Source: Sapria himalayana (Eukaryota > Streptophyta > Magnoliopsida > Malpighiales > Rafflesiaceae). From it: a stretch of 64,000 nucleotides of DNA. The DNA lies in assembly GCA_029783825.1 (NCBI GenBank), contig JAREIK010000712.1, positions 57,059-121,058 on the forward strand. The letters run 5' to 3'. The stretch's first letter is position 1. The number at the start of each line of letters is the position of its first letter. The notes under the pieces are model-generated. The model worked only from the letters and a program-made list of their open reading frames with translations. It was not told where the DNA came from and ran no database searches. Shown here one piece after another: positions 37,719 to 49,097 of the stretch. The position numbers and the translations under genes are program-made.

Positions 37719-39530
37719 GCATTAAATATAAGTTGTTATATCTATATATAGTTATGTTCATGTATACTATTTTTATAGTTATAGATATAGTAAAATACAC
37801 TTATATATTTATGTGTTATTACTCTTGGGATTATCATATTTAAATAATTTATTATTTAAATATTAAATAAATTGTTATATACACATTGCTCACCACAAAC
37901 ACCAACACCCATTTTGTGATTAACATTTAAAATCACAAGGCTGTCGAGTGGAAAAAAAATAAAAATCAAGTCGGCATACCTGCTGTGCAGTATCAAAATC
38001 CTCACAATGAGAACACATTATATCACACATGCATGAAGTATGTATACAAATCAATTTATAAAAGCAATCCAAGCATACCATGGTGATTAATGAAAAATAA
38101 TTTCGAAATAAAAAATAAAAGAATCATAACACGCACTTTTCCTTTAAGATAATCGATGAAAAATTAGGGTAGCAAACATACTTCAAATCAATAATAAATT
38201 CTCACTTACTCTTTGATTAGGGTTTGATGCATCAGTGTTGAAAGATAGAGGCAGACTATGGAGGACTTAGGCACTAGTTAGAGTTGTCACTTGAGTCTCG
38301 ACAACAAGTGACTATATATTTTACCATAATATTTAAATTTTTCATTATAAAAACATTAAATAAACAATAAATATATAAATTACAAAAAGACTCATTTTTT
38401 TATTTATTATCAAAATATTTTCAACAAAATTCATGTGCATGTAGCAAGTACACATGAAAAACAACCACCTTATTATTTTTTATTATAAAATTAATTAAAC
38501 AATAAATATATAAACAATTTTAAAAAAATATATGTTTAGCCAATAACAAAAAAAATCAAATAGCTACAAAATTTATAAACTTCATATAATAAGACATACA
38601 TGAAAAGATAAATTGTCTTCTAGTCACTTTTCTAATAGTTATAAAATAATTTTTATGTTAAAAAATATATAAATATATATATTTTATGGTTATAAATTTT
38701 TAAGAATTCGTATTAATTTTTAAGAAGATAATCTGAAATAATTTTAAAGGCATAAAATTTCATATTATTTGATATCATTAATAATTTTTAAAATTCTAAA
38801 AATTACTTAAAGTGAGAAGATAATTAAAAAAGTTATATTTATTATTTTAATAAAGACAGAATTTTAAAATCTAATAGTAAAATTATTACTCATTTAATTC
38901 TTATAAATTTTAGTATGGGCACACTTCTATGTATTAATTTTTAAATAGTAATTTGTTTCTTTTAAATTTAATAAAAAAAATTAAATTTTTATTATAATAC
39001 AAGATTTTCAAATTTTATATTAATTATTTTTTTAAAGTTTTATATAATCATAAAATTTTTTTTATACTTATAATAATATTAATATTTACTAGTTTATTCG
39101 TCAATTCAGATATTTTGAAAATATTTTTTATTTAATTATACAATGAATTATTTTACCTTTATATTAGTCAAATTTTAATGTATGTTCATTTAATTTTTAA
39201 AATATCTTAACAAATTATTATAATTATAGAATTAATTATTTAATCTTACTTTAATAATAAGTTTCTAAATTAAAATTTTTAGAAAATTTTTTTGTCAACT
39301 TTTTTTAAAATTTATAATCATAGAAATAGTTATTTTAGTCCTTATTAATATATATATATTTTTTATCTTTATATATTTTAAATTATTTATTTTAATATCA
39401 TTTTTTATAATTTTATGAGGAGAATATGTCTTTCAAGAATCGCTCATCTATAGACCATAACAAACAATTGATAAACAAAATTAAATAAAATATTAAAACA
39501 AATAATAAATTTAAAAAAATTAAATAATTA
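36500..39530. other. AT-rich interval with scattered simple repeats
   Basis: No gene is recognised. At 37,500-37,860 there is a patch of the same TAGTTATA-type sequence as 9,500-11,125, including an (AT)n(GT)n run at about 37,670-37,719. The stretch 37,890-38,330 is of ordinary complexity but matches nothing I know. The rest is 75-85% A+T by eye. Confidence 0.5.
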
Positions 39531-40098
39531 AAGATTGGCTAGAGAAATTCCATCTCGAAATCCATAGCAATATTCTGGATGTAATTAGTAGGAACGTTCT
39601 GTCACTAAATACGTCGTTATATTCTTGATTTTATTAGCTAGGAAAATTCAGTCGCTAAATCAGTCACTATATTCCGGATGAAATTAGCTAGAAAAATTTC
39701 ATCGCTAAATCCATCGTTATATTCTACATGTAATTAGCTAGGTAATTTCTATCTCTAAATCCATCACTATATTTCGGATTTAATTTGCTAGGAAAATTCT
39801 ATCACTATGTCCATTGCTATATTTCGGATGAAATTAGGTAGGAAAATCCTATCGCTAAATTCGTCTCTATATTCTAGTTGAAATTACTAGAGAAATTCCC
39901 TCTCTAAATCCATCACTAAATTCTCTACTTTTCTTTGTGTGGAATCTATGTGGCAATTCTGTTGCTAATCCATTGCAAATTTTTATTTCAATAAAAAATC
40001 AGAAATCACTTGCTATTCCCTAGCTATTCCCTCGCAATTTAGCTAGGGATTGATCCATAGCTAAAATTCTCTAATTAAATGAACATTTTTTTGTAGTG
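39531..40098. mobile_element. CACTA family B, right terminal arm
   Basis: The arm ends TTTTTTTGTAGTG at 40,098, followed by TTT. Its last 60 bp are the reverse complement of the B left end (tagggattgatccatagct). It carries 50-bp tandem units at 39,611-39,900, for example ccggatgaaattagctag, inverse to those at 11,821. It interrupts a copia reverse transcriptase exactly at 40,099-40,101. Confidence 0.9.
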
Positions 40099-40101
40099 TT
40101 T

Positions 40102-41830
40102 GATCTATCTCTATAGATCTTTAAGCTTAATATATATGCAGCTTCACCTAAGTCTTTCATTGAGAAACAATTTTCAAGCTAAGCCTAAAATTTATTGTAA
40201 GAAAGAGATATCATTTCTAATGAGAAATATATCATCTATATATAAAATAAGAAATAATATTATACTCCCACTCATCCTTTTGTAGACATAAAGTTTATCC
40301 TTAATCTTAATAAAGCCAAACTATTTGATTACATTATCAAATCGAAGATTCCAACTTCTTGAAGCTTGCTTTAATCCATAAATAGACATATGCAACTTAC
40401 ATTTCTTTGAAGCACCCTTTAGATCAACAAAACCTTCAGGTTGTGTCTTGTACACATCCTCAAATAAATTCCAATTAATGAATGTAGTTTTAACATTCCT
40501 TTGCCAGATTTCATAATCATGGTAAGTTTTAATCACAAGTTAGATTAGAATGGAATTAAGTATCACAACTAGTGAGAAGATTTCATCATAGTCTATTCCA
40601 TGACTTTTTTAAAACCTTAAGCAACCAATATCCCTTTAAAGGTATGCACATTACCATCCATGTCAATTTTTCTTTTAAAAACCCATTTGCACCAATGAGA
40701 TTTATCCTTTTAGGTGGATCAACCAAAGACCATGCTTGGTTGGTATACATGTATTCCATTTCAGATCTCATGGAAACTAGCCATTTCTTAGAATCTGGAC
40801 TCAATGCTATTTTGTATATCTCAAATTTCTTTAAGATCTTCTTTTCTCCCACTAGTTTTTCTAGAAATAAATTCTCTTTCTAGAAAAACACCATTTCTTT
40901 TAAGAATCACTTTTCCTAGTGTGTGAATATAAAAGTAGTATTCTTTTGTTTCATTGGGATATCCTAAAAAATAGCATTTGTCTGAATTGAATCCAAACTT
41001 CTCTAAGACTTGACGTCTAACATAAGGTTCACAACCCTAAATCTTCATGAAAGACATTTTGGGACTCTTTACTAGCCATATCTCATATGTTGTCTTTATA
41101 ACTACCTTAGATGGAACACGGTTAAGTGTGAAGAAAGCTATCCCTAGAGCATAACTCTAGAAGGAAGAAGGAAGATCTACATGACTCATTATTGATTATA
41201 CCATGTCTAACAGAGTATGATTCCTCCTTTATGATACACCATTTCATTGTGGTGTTCCAGGTAGAGTGAGTTGGGATATGATCCCAGATTAAACTAGATG
41301 ACCGCGAAACTCTTGGCTTAAGTATTCACCACCTTGATTTGATCTAAGTATCTTAATACTTTTTCCATGTTGATTTTGTACTTCATTCTTAAATTCTTTG
41401 AAATTTTCAAAGGATTCTGACTTTTATTTCAATAAATACATATAGCCATAACTACTGATATCATCAGTAAATGTAATGAAATACTAGCAGCCTCTTCTAG
41501 TTATTATATTGAAAGAGCCACATACATCATTATGTATATGTCCTAACAAATCATTTGACCATTTTTTTGACCAGTAAAAGGAGTTATAGTCATTTTCCTA
41601 AAATAAAAGACTCGCATACTTCATTTGATTGAAGATTAAATGAGTCTATAAGTAAATATTTATGAAGTTTAGATATACATTTCTCATTTAACACATCGCT
41701 TTTTGTCAATGATCTACTCTTTCTAAGATCCTGCACATTATTACAAATGTGAGAAGCATATCTGATATCTGATACCAATATTGAAGAAGTAGATAAATTG
41801 ATTTCAATAACATAAATACCAGAGGTAGAA
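40102..41830 (-). pseudogene. Copia pol: protease remnant, integrase, reverse transcriptase
   Basis: On the minus strand the protease start reads IYVIEINLSTSSILVSDIRY, where DIR replaces the expected DTG catalytic triad. The reading then jumps from SHICNNVQDLRKSRSLTK to KCISKLHKYLLIDSFN, missing most of the protease C-terminus and the start of the pre-integrase region. The integrase (about 41,560-40,860) shows HIHNDVCG, FITFTDDISSYGYMYL, ILRSNQGGEY (Asn for the second catalytic Asp), a stop in place of the Glu in the SERRN block, and CYFLGYPNETKEYYFY. The RT (40,850-40,102) shows WLVSMRSEMEYMYTNQAWSL, PEGFVDL, SIYGLKQASRSWN, the catalytic LYIDDIFLI and SMKDLGEAAYI, ending at KIYRDRS at the junction. 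It is inactive through stops, frameshifts and lost catalytic residues. Confidence 0.9.
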
Positions 41831-42646
41831 GTCTCAATTCCATTCTTCCTTTTCAATTCTTCCAAGTATTGTTTGCAGTTCCTTTTCCAATGTCCAATCT
41901 GACCATAGTGGAAGCAAGTACATTCCTTAGCCACTCCTCACTTAGGTTTCAATGCAGAAGATTTTGCCTTGCCCTTGGTTTGGGGTTTACACTTATCTTT
42001 GGATTTATGTTTTCCTTTTCCCTTTAGCACCATCATTATGGATTTAATCTTTTTAAGATTTTGTTCAGTAGTTCTCACATTGCATAACAACTCAGGTAGA
42101 GTTTTGGCAATTTCATTTATGTTGTAATTCATGACAAATTGATTATAGTTTTTAGGCAATGATAGCAAAAACTAAATCAGTATCTAACCCTTGGCTCAAT
42201 GGAAAGCCCAACCTTTCTAGATTCTCAATATACCCAATCTTTTTGAGCACATGAGTTCCAATCGGCCTCACTTCTATCATCTTGCATTTAAATAAGGTCT
42301 TAGATACCTTTTACTTCACATCCCTTGCTTGCTCTTGATATAGTCATTTTTAAATGTTCAACCATATCATAAGCACCCATGTTCTCATGTTGCTTCTGAA
42401 GCTTAGAGTTCAAGTTGCAAGCATAATGCATGTTATATCGAAAGCATCATCTTGATATATTTTATGAGCATCCTTATCAGCACGAGGAGTATTAGAAGTA
42501 GGTGATTCAGGAATAGATCACTTTAGGATATATAATTTTCTTTCTTGTTTGAGGACAATCCTCAAATTTCTATACCAATCCAAAAAATTAGCTTCATTGA
42601 GCTTGTCTTACTCAAGGACAAATCATAGTGATAAGTTGTTAGACAT
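41831..42646 (-). pseudogene. Copia gag, degenerate
   Basis: The start at 42,646 gives MSNNLSL, then (with stops) DKLNEANFLDWYRNLRIVLK, the highly conserved copia gag N-terminus, and PRADKDAHKIYQDDAFDITC. After frameshifts the minus-strand reading 42,168-41,938 gives SLPKNYNQFVMNYNINEI and LPELLCNVRTTEQ, followed by a Lys-rich tail. The zinc knuckle at about 41,920-41,870 reads CFHYGQIGHWKRNC, so the second Cys of C-X2-C-X4-H-X4-C is Tyr. Gag forms the particle that carries the RNA; this copy cannot be intact. Confidence 0.88.
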
Positions 42647-42649
42647 GTT

Positions 42650-44150
42650 TGTAGACATGGTAATCTAAAACATATGCAGAAATTAGTATTATATTTAAAG
42701 TTTATTTAATTAGGGCTTTTATTAAATGATCCTCCCACTAAATTATTTGGTTGAAAACAATCCCTCAATTTTCTCTTTAAATTAATCTTTAGTGGGCCAA
42801 GATCCATATTTGACCTTGTCTTGAGTTACCTTTGGCTAAACGCCTAAAATTCAACTATTTAGGTAGGTAATATTTACCAATTACATCTAATAGAACTCTT
42901 GGATAATTAGGTGAATAATATATTTTGTTCTTAGCCCATCTTATGGATGCATCTCCTAATTGTATGCTTCTAAGTTCTCAATCTAATTGAGATAACTTAG
43001 TTAAGTCTCACCCAAAGTTTAATAGGTTGGATATCACAATTATCCTATCGCACTCTACCAAGATAAATAAAATTACTTCACTTTGGCAAACCTATCTAAT
43101 ATTGATCGAGGTAGTAATGAGTATCAAACTTTGGTAGGCATCTTTTATTGACTTAATTTTTAATTTTGAGGGATATCTTTAATTGTTTAGTAAAACAACT
43201 GAATTTAACATGCATCACATACATTTAAATATGTTTGTATTTATTTTACTAGGCTAGTTGTATAACAACATATATTGCCACAAACACAAAATAAACATGC
43301 CATGATTATGGCCATAACTAATATGATTTTCTCAAGCTAAAGAGAAAATCAAAATGTCAGCCTAAAGGTATTACATCTTATCCAAGTGCTTCCTTGGTTG
43401 TCTTATGTTGTTTGTTGCTTTCTCCTTTAAAATAACTTTCTAATTTAATACTATTCTAATCATATATTACATATCTATAAGGAAATCTCAAGTTATATTT
43501 GAGGGGAATTAAATGAGAAAAGAATTTTATAACTTGAATTATAGATTAAAAGGCATGACACGGAGGGCGTATTTAACTTACAACAACAACACACATAATC
43601 CATTCATATGGGGTAAAGAGCCATAACCATGCACCAGGCAAACCATGCATCTAACATCACCTTATCATGATTATAATTAATCATTTATAGGGCATTCAAA
43701 TTTTTGGGTCCTAGGGGCATTGCCCCTAGTAGGGTCAAGGGGCATCATCACTTAACCTAAACAAAATTGATTTTTAAAACTGATTTATGACTTTAATCAA
43801 ATCACAATTTCATCTATAAAATTTTTTAAAATTTAAATATCTCCGTATAACAATTAAATGAATCAATAATCACTTATCTTTAATCACAATTTCATCTATA
43901 ATATTAATTCATGGATGTAATCACACTACACTTTTGTTTATCATATAAATACAATTAGTATTCATATTAATCAAATTAACATGAACAAGTTACAAACAAT
44001 ATTATTTAATCATATTAAACATATTAATATTATTGATCTGTTTCATGCATGATTAATCAAAATTCTCATAAATCATTTGTATAATCATGATAATATGTTT
44101 GTTCATATCAAATATAAACAGATATATAAAACAATTTAATCAATTCGCAA
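42650..44150 (-). other. Copia 5' leader between primer site and gag
   Basis: About 1.5 kb without recognisable coding lies between the primer site and the gag start. It contains a 19-nt palindrome, CTAGGGGCATTGCCCCTAG, at 43,711-43,729, which would form a strong hairpin in the genomic RNA. Confidence 0.6.
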
Positions 44151-44166
44151 CCTCCCTCTAATACCA
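44151..44166 (-). other. Primer-binding site (Met-tRNA type)
   Basis: The minus strand reads TGGTATTAGAGGGAGG starting at 44,166, four bases after the LTR's terminal CA. It resembles TGGTATCAGAGC, the initiator-Met tRNA complement used by plant copia elements, with changes. Confidence 0.75.
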
Positions 44167-44170
44167 TTAT

Positions 44171-45920
44171 TGGGGTTCAGATAAATTTCATATTAGAATT
44201 TCATAGTTGACTAGGACCCTACAAATGATCCAAGTAAATACAATTGAATGTTGGACAAGGATGTTACCTATTGTAGCAAAAAAATTAAATTTTTGATTCG
44301 GAATGGTTTGGTCTAATTCTAGCACAGTCATGTGTTTGTGCCTCTACCAGTATCCACACTAACACATATTTGTTATATATATATTTTTTCATTTTGTATC
44401 TATACCATTTAATATAAGCTTTTGTATTTTCACAACCCTTTCTAAAAGGATGTGTCTTTAACTAAAAGGATGTGTCTTTAACTAAAAGGATGTGTTTTTA
44501 ACTAAAAGGATGTGTCGTTAACTAAAAGGATGTGTCTTTAACTAAAAGGGTGTGTCGTTAACTAAAAGGATGTGTCATTAATAAAACATTTTGATTTTTC
44601 ACACACATTTCTAAAAGGATGTGTCATCAATGAAATCTTTTGGTTTTTCACATACCTTTCTAAAAGGATGCTTCATTAATTAACCATTTGGTTTATTACA
44701 CATACACATATTTATAATATAATGTGTCATTAATGAAACCTTTTAGCTTTTCATAAACCTTTCTATAAGGATGTGTCATAAATGAAAATGATGTGTCATT
44801 AATTAAAATGATGTGTCATTAATGACACATCATTCTAAAAGTGAGAAATGTGGGCTTTAAGTTTGTGCCCTTTTTAAAGGTCCAAACATTTACTAATTGG
44901 ACCAAACTCTTTAGTCAAATTAGCTTAAGATCAGAAATGAATTTCAGACTTAAAATTATGCCTAGTTTATTTTAGTCTAACTAAAATAAAATAATCTTCA
45001 AATATATATGTGTTTTTATGTGTGTGACCCAATAGGTTCTCATAACATTAGTAGTGACTTTAAAATCTCATTTTAAAGAAACAAGCAATGAACATTATTA
45101 GCAATACATCATTGCTAACCAATTGATAAAAATATAATATATTCAACTTAAGCTAATTTCGTGACTTATTTGATTGTAAGACTTAATTCTTTTGTCAATG
45201 ATATCTAGTTTGATTTATGAGGCATGGATAATGTCATCCTCACATCAATCTATATGTTTCTTGATCTTTGAGTAGACTAAGTTAAAAAGCTAAGCTTAAT
45301 ATCTCATATTGATTTATTTCAGCATGACCATGCATTTTAGTAGTCCTACTCAATCAAGAGGCCAACTGATATCACTTCTATTATATCAATGAGACAAATT
45401 CCATCAACATAAATCACATTCCTCTCCATAATTTATTATATACATATTAAAAAATTTATAACCATTCTTGTTACAGGTGGCATCTACTCAATCTAAAGAA
45501 TACAACTTCTTAAGTAGGCAACCGAAGTGACTTCAGGTCAAAAGATAATTTATAGTAATAGTCATGAGGAGAATGTGTAAGAAACTTATATAACAATCCT
45601 TGCAATATTCTTATTACGGGTTAGTTCAGTATATGTTTTCCAACATATACTCGTGTTTTAACTTAATATCTCATATTAGTTAACCTACATGCTAGTCTTA
45701 ATGTATTAATATTTTCCTTAATTATTAATACTTGACTAGGGAAAATTAAGACTAATTTTCCATAGAATATATCGCCCTAGGGCAATATTATATTCATCTA
45801 AGATTTGCAAAGATCTAAAAAATAAAATAAATATAAAATGATGCATTTATACATATAATATATGATACAAAAGACCCAAAAGAATCATTTAATGATTGAA
45901 TTTTAGTGGATACTCTAACA
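44171..45920 (-). mobile_element. Copia 5' LTR
   Basis: On the minus strand the LTR starts TGTTAGAGTATCCAC at 45,920 and ends CCCCA at 44,171, about 1.75 kb. It has the TG...CA edges and is followed by the primer site. It contains a GCCCTAGGGC palindrome (about 45,773-45,782) and a 20-bp tandem array (44,446-44,585). Its outer edge abuts the TCTA array with no other sequence between. The partner LTR is missing, so neither target duplication nor age can be read. Confidence 0.75.
44446..44585. repeat. 20-bp tandem repeat inside copia LTR
   Basis: About seven units of ACTAAAAGGATGTGTCTTTA repeat with an exact 20-bp period. Looser copies of aaaaggatgtgtca / gatgtgtcattaat continue to about 44,830. 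Confidence 0.95.
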
Positions 45921-47516
45921 TATCTATCTATCAATTTATATAATGATTGACTTTCTATTTATAATTCAATTTGTTGATATATCTATCCAACTATCTAACT
46001 GTCTATTTATTTATGTATCTGAGTATTTATTTATCTATGTATCTGACTATATGTCTATTTGTCTAACAATCTTTCTATTTAACTAACTATCTATCTCTCT
46101 ATATGTCTATCTGTCTATCTATCTATCTTTCTTTCTGTCTATATGTCGATCTATCTATCTGTCTGTCTGTCTATCTATCTAACTGTCTATCAATATATAT
46201 ATTAATCAATCAATCTATCTATCTATATATCTATCTACCTATCTATCTATGTATCATTATGTCGATATGTATATATGTGTTTCTCTTTATCAGTCTATCA
46301 GTCTATTAGTCTATTAGTATACCAGTCTATCTATCTTCTATCTATCTTTCTATCTATTTGGCTATATATCTTTCTATATTTTTAACTATTTATCATCCTA
46401 TCTATCTATATATCTACCTATCTATTATATGTCTTTTTGTCTATATGTATATATGTCTATCTATTTATCTATCTATATGTCTCTTTATCTGGCTAACTAT
46501 CTAACTATCTATATATCTTTCTGACTATCTGTGTATATTTCTATATGAGTACCTACCTATATATCTATCTGCATATCTTTCTATCTATCAATCTATATAT
46601 CTGTCTATCTGTCTGTTTATCTATCTGTTTATCTGTCTGTCTATCTGTCTGTCTGTCTATCTATCTGTCTGTCTATCTATCTATCTATATTTTTATCTAT
46701 ATATCTACCTATATATCTACCTATCTGTCTATCTATTATTTGTCTTTATGACTATATGACTATCTTGATATCTTTTTATCTAAATATATATGTCCGACCA
46801 TCTCTCTATTTGGCTGTATATGTATTTGTATATTTATTTATTTATTTTAAAATCTATCTTTATATCTATTTATCTTTATTTATCTATTTGTCTATTTGTT
46901 TATCTATATAATTGACTAGCTATATATCTAATTATTTCTATATCTATTTTTCTATCTATCTATTTTAAATATATATATCTTTCTATTTATCTATATGTCT
47001 ATATATCTATTTATCTATCTATATATCTATCAATTTTCTATTTGTCAATATGCATTTCTGTCTATCTATCTTTCTCTCTATCTATCCATCTATCAGTCTA
47101 TGAGTACATTAGTCTATTAGTCTATCTATCTATCTGTCTGTCTATCTATATGTTTATATATTTATCTATCTATATGTCTATCTGATCTATCTGTGTATCT
47201 ATCTATCTATCTATCTATTGTGTGTGTGTGTGTGTGTGTATCTATCAGTATATCTTGCACCCTATCTATATGTCAGTGTCTATTTATCTCTTTGTCTATC
47301 TATATATCTATCTATCAATTTATCTATCTATTAGTCTATCTGTATATCAATCTATCAATCTATCTATTTGTCTATATGTTTATTATTCTATGTGTCTATA
47401 TGTCTATCTATTTATATTTATATCGATATATTTAACTATATCTTTATTTCTATCTGTCTATCTTTATATCTATCTATCTATCTATTAATCTATCTATCAG
47501 TTTATATGTCTATATG
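45921..47516. repeat. TCTA tetranucleotide array, segment 1
   Basis: About 1.6 kb of degenerate (TCTA)n has TCTG, TTTA, TATA and TGTC variants and is pyrimidine-rich on the plus strand. A (GT)n insert lies at 47,219-47,239. No TCTA frame contains a stop, so plus-strand frames read Ser-Ile-Tyr-Leu repeats without being genes. The left edge is the copia LTR and the right edge a CACTA arm. Confidence 0.95.
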
Positions 47517-47647
47517 TCACATAATACTATAAGTTATATGTACAAATACTATAGTAATACATATACGAGTAAAATATTAGTATATATGTACATTTTTGCT
47601 GCAGTAAAATATATTTATCAAAACATAGTTTTTTTAAAATTTATTTT

Positions 47648-47882
47648 GATTTAATTTAGTGGTTTAAATTTTTTACAAATGTTGTACCACATAGTTTTCA
47701 ATACAAAGCTTGTATAAGTGAAGACATATTTCAACAAACATAAAGCACCATGACTCAGACTACTTTTTCGTTGTAGAAAGTTGGTGATTAGAGCAGTAGA
47801 GGGAGAGAAAGTTATGTTAATGCATTGATAGATTATACTTTATGCACAATCGGTAATACATTGATTACTAAGAAGTAATATA
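47648..47882 (+). repeat. Conserved ~220-bp arm module, copy 4
   Basis: This is the counterpart of 30,203-30,432, with GTACCACATAGTTTTC, AAGCTTGTATAAGTGA and TTATACTTTATGCACAATCG. Confidence 0.75.
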
Positions 47883-48171
47883 ATTTTTGTCATTTTTTTT
47901 AGTTATTTAAAATATTTTATTAGAATAAGTTATTAAATGAATTTTTTTTGTTTAATAAAATATTTTGATTTATAGTTTCTGTTTATATTAAATTTAATAT
48001 AAAAATATTAAATTATTTAATTAAATTTTAGTTTAAGCTGTATAAAAATTAACTTTAATTTGTGTTTGTTCATATCTATAATAACTATTTTTTATATATA
48101 TGTGAAAATGTTTGTGTGTCTCCGAATTTTTTGGGTAGAGTTTTATCCTATTATAGATATGTAAAAGCCTA

Positions 48172-48640
48172 TTATCAACATCAATGTAGCGGCAGCGATG
48201 ATAGTGGTGGCAGCGGAAGTGGCAGTGGTGGTAGATGTGGCGGCGGCAGTAGCGGCGGGAGTAGCATCGGTAGGAATGGCGGCATAGTAGGTAGAGGCAG
48301 CGGCTACAGTAGCCGCTGCATCGGAAGCAGCGGCGGCAGCGGCAGTAGCAACACCTACACAAGAAGCATATGCAGCACCTAAAGTAATGGCAGCAGCAGC
48401 AGAGGTGGCAACGGTAGTGGCGCGGTAGCAGTAGCAGCAGTGGTAATGGCAGTGTGGCATGAAGCGGTTGCACTGGTAGTGATGGAAGTAGCAGTAGCAG
48501 TGGCGGCAGCAGCGACGGCCGCAGCTTCCGGCAGCAACGGTGGTGGCAGCAGTGGCGAAAATAGTAGTGGTATTGATAGTGACAATGGCAATGATAGCAG
48601 TGGTAGGAGTGGCAGGGGGAGCAGCAGCAACAGCACCAAA
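48172..48640. repeat. GC-rich triplet-repeat island 3
   Basis: About 470 bp of GGN/GCN triplets (ggcggcagtagcggcggga, gtagcagtagcagcag) are collinear with island 2 in the other right arm. Frames are open on both strands, with readings of up to 171 codons taken as repeat artefacts. Confidence 0.9.
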
Positions 48641-48865
48641 TGAGATATATACATACAAATAAAGTCAGTATATACGTACATTTAATACTACAGTATTTTA
48701 TGTACGTATATACTAAGTATATTTGTACTTAGTTTATATGTACACATAATACTGTTGTTTATATGTACATATACTGCATTCATATATATATACGAGTGAA
48801 ATGCTAGTATATATTTATATATATACTGCAGGATTATATATGTTTCATAACATAACTTTTTTTAA

Positions 48866-49097
48866 TTTGATTGAGTGGTTTAATTTTTTTACAGATATGA
48901 TACCGCATTGTTCCTCATACAAAGCTTCTATAAGTGATGAGATTTTTCACTTAACAATTGTGCCATGACTCATACATCTTTGTCACAGTAGAAAAATGAT
49001 GATCGAAGGAGCATATGGAGAGAAAGCAACAACAATGAATAGATATATTATATTTTATGCACTATCGGTAGATACATTGATGAATAAGATGAAGTAA
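48866..49097 (+). repeat. Conserved ~220-bp arm module, copy 5
   Basis: This is the counterpart of 31,536-31,767, with TTTACAGATATGATACCGCA, AAGCTTCTATAAGTGATGAG and TTATGCACTATCGGTAGATA. Confidence 0.75.

Larger units (their letters stand above)
40099..45920 (-). mobile_element. Ty1/copia retrotransposon, 3' truncated by CACTA B
   Basis: A minus-strand copia element is seen from its 5' LTR (45,920-44,171), through the primer site (44,166), a leader of about 1.5 kb and gag (from 42,646), to protease, integrase and reverse transcriptase. It stops at 40,099 in RT where CACTA B begins. RNase H and the 3' LTR are absent from this side and were not found at the far side of B. Confidence 0.9.

Noticed and set aside
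40572..40883. A 103-codon plus-strand frame.
   Set aside because: It is the antisense shadow of the copia reverse transcriptase region, whose minus-strand motifs are clear.
48033..48681. Frames of up to 171 codons over triplet island 3.
   Set aside because: Same cause as the other islands; the frames differ from those at island 2 although the DNA is homologous.
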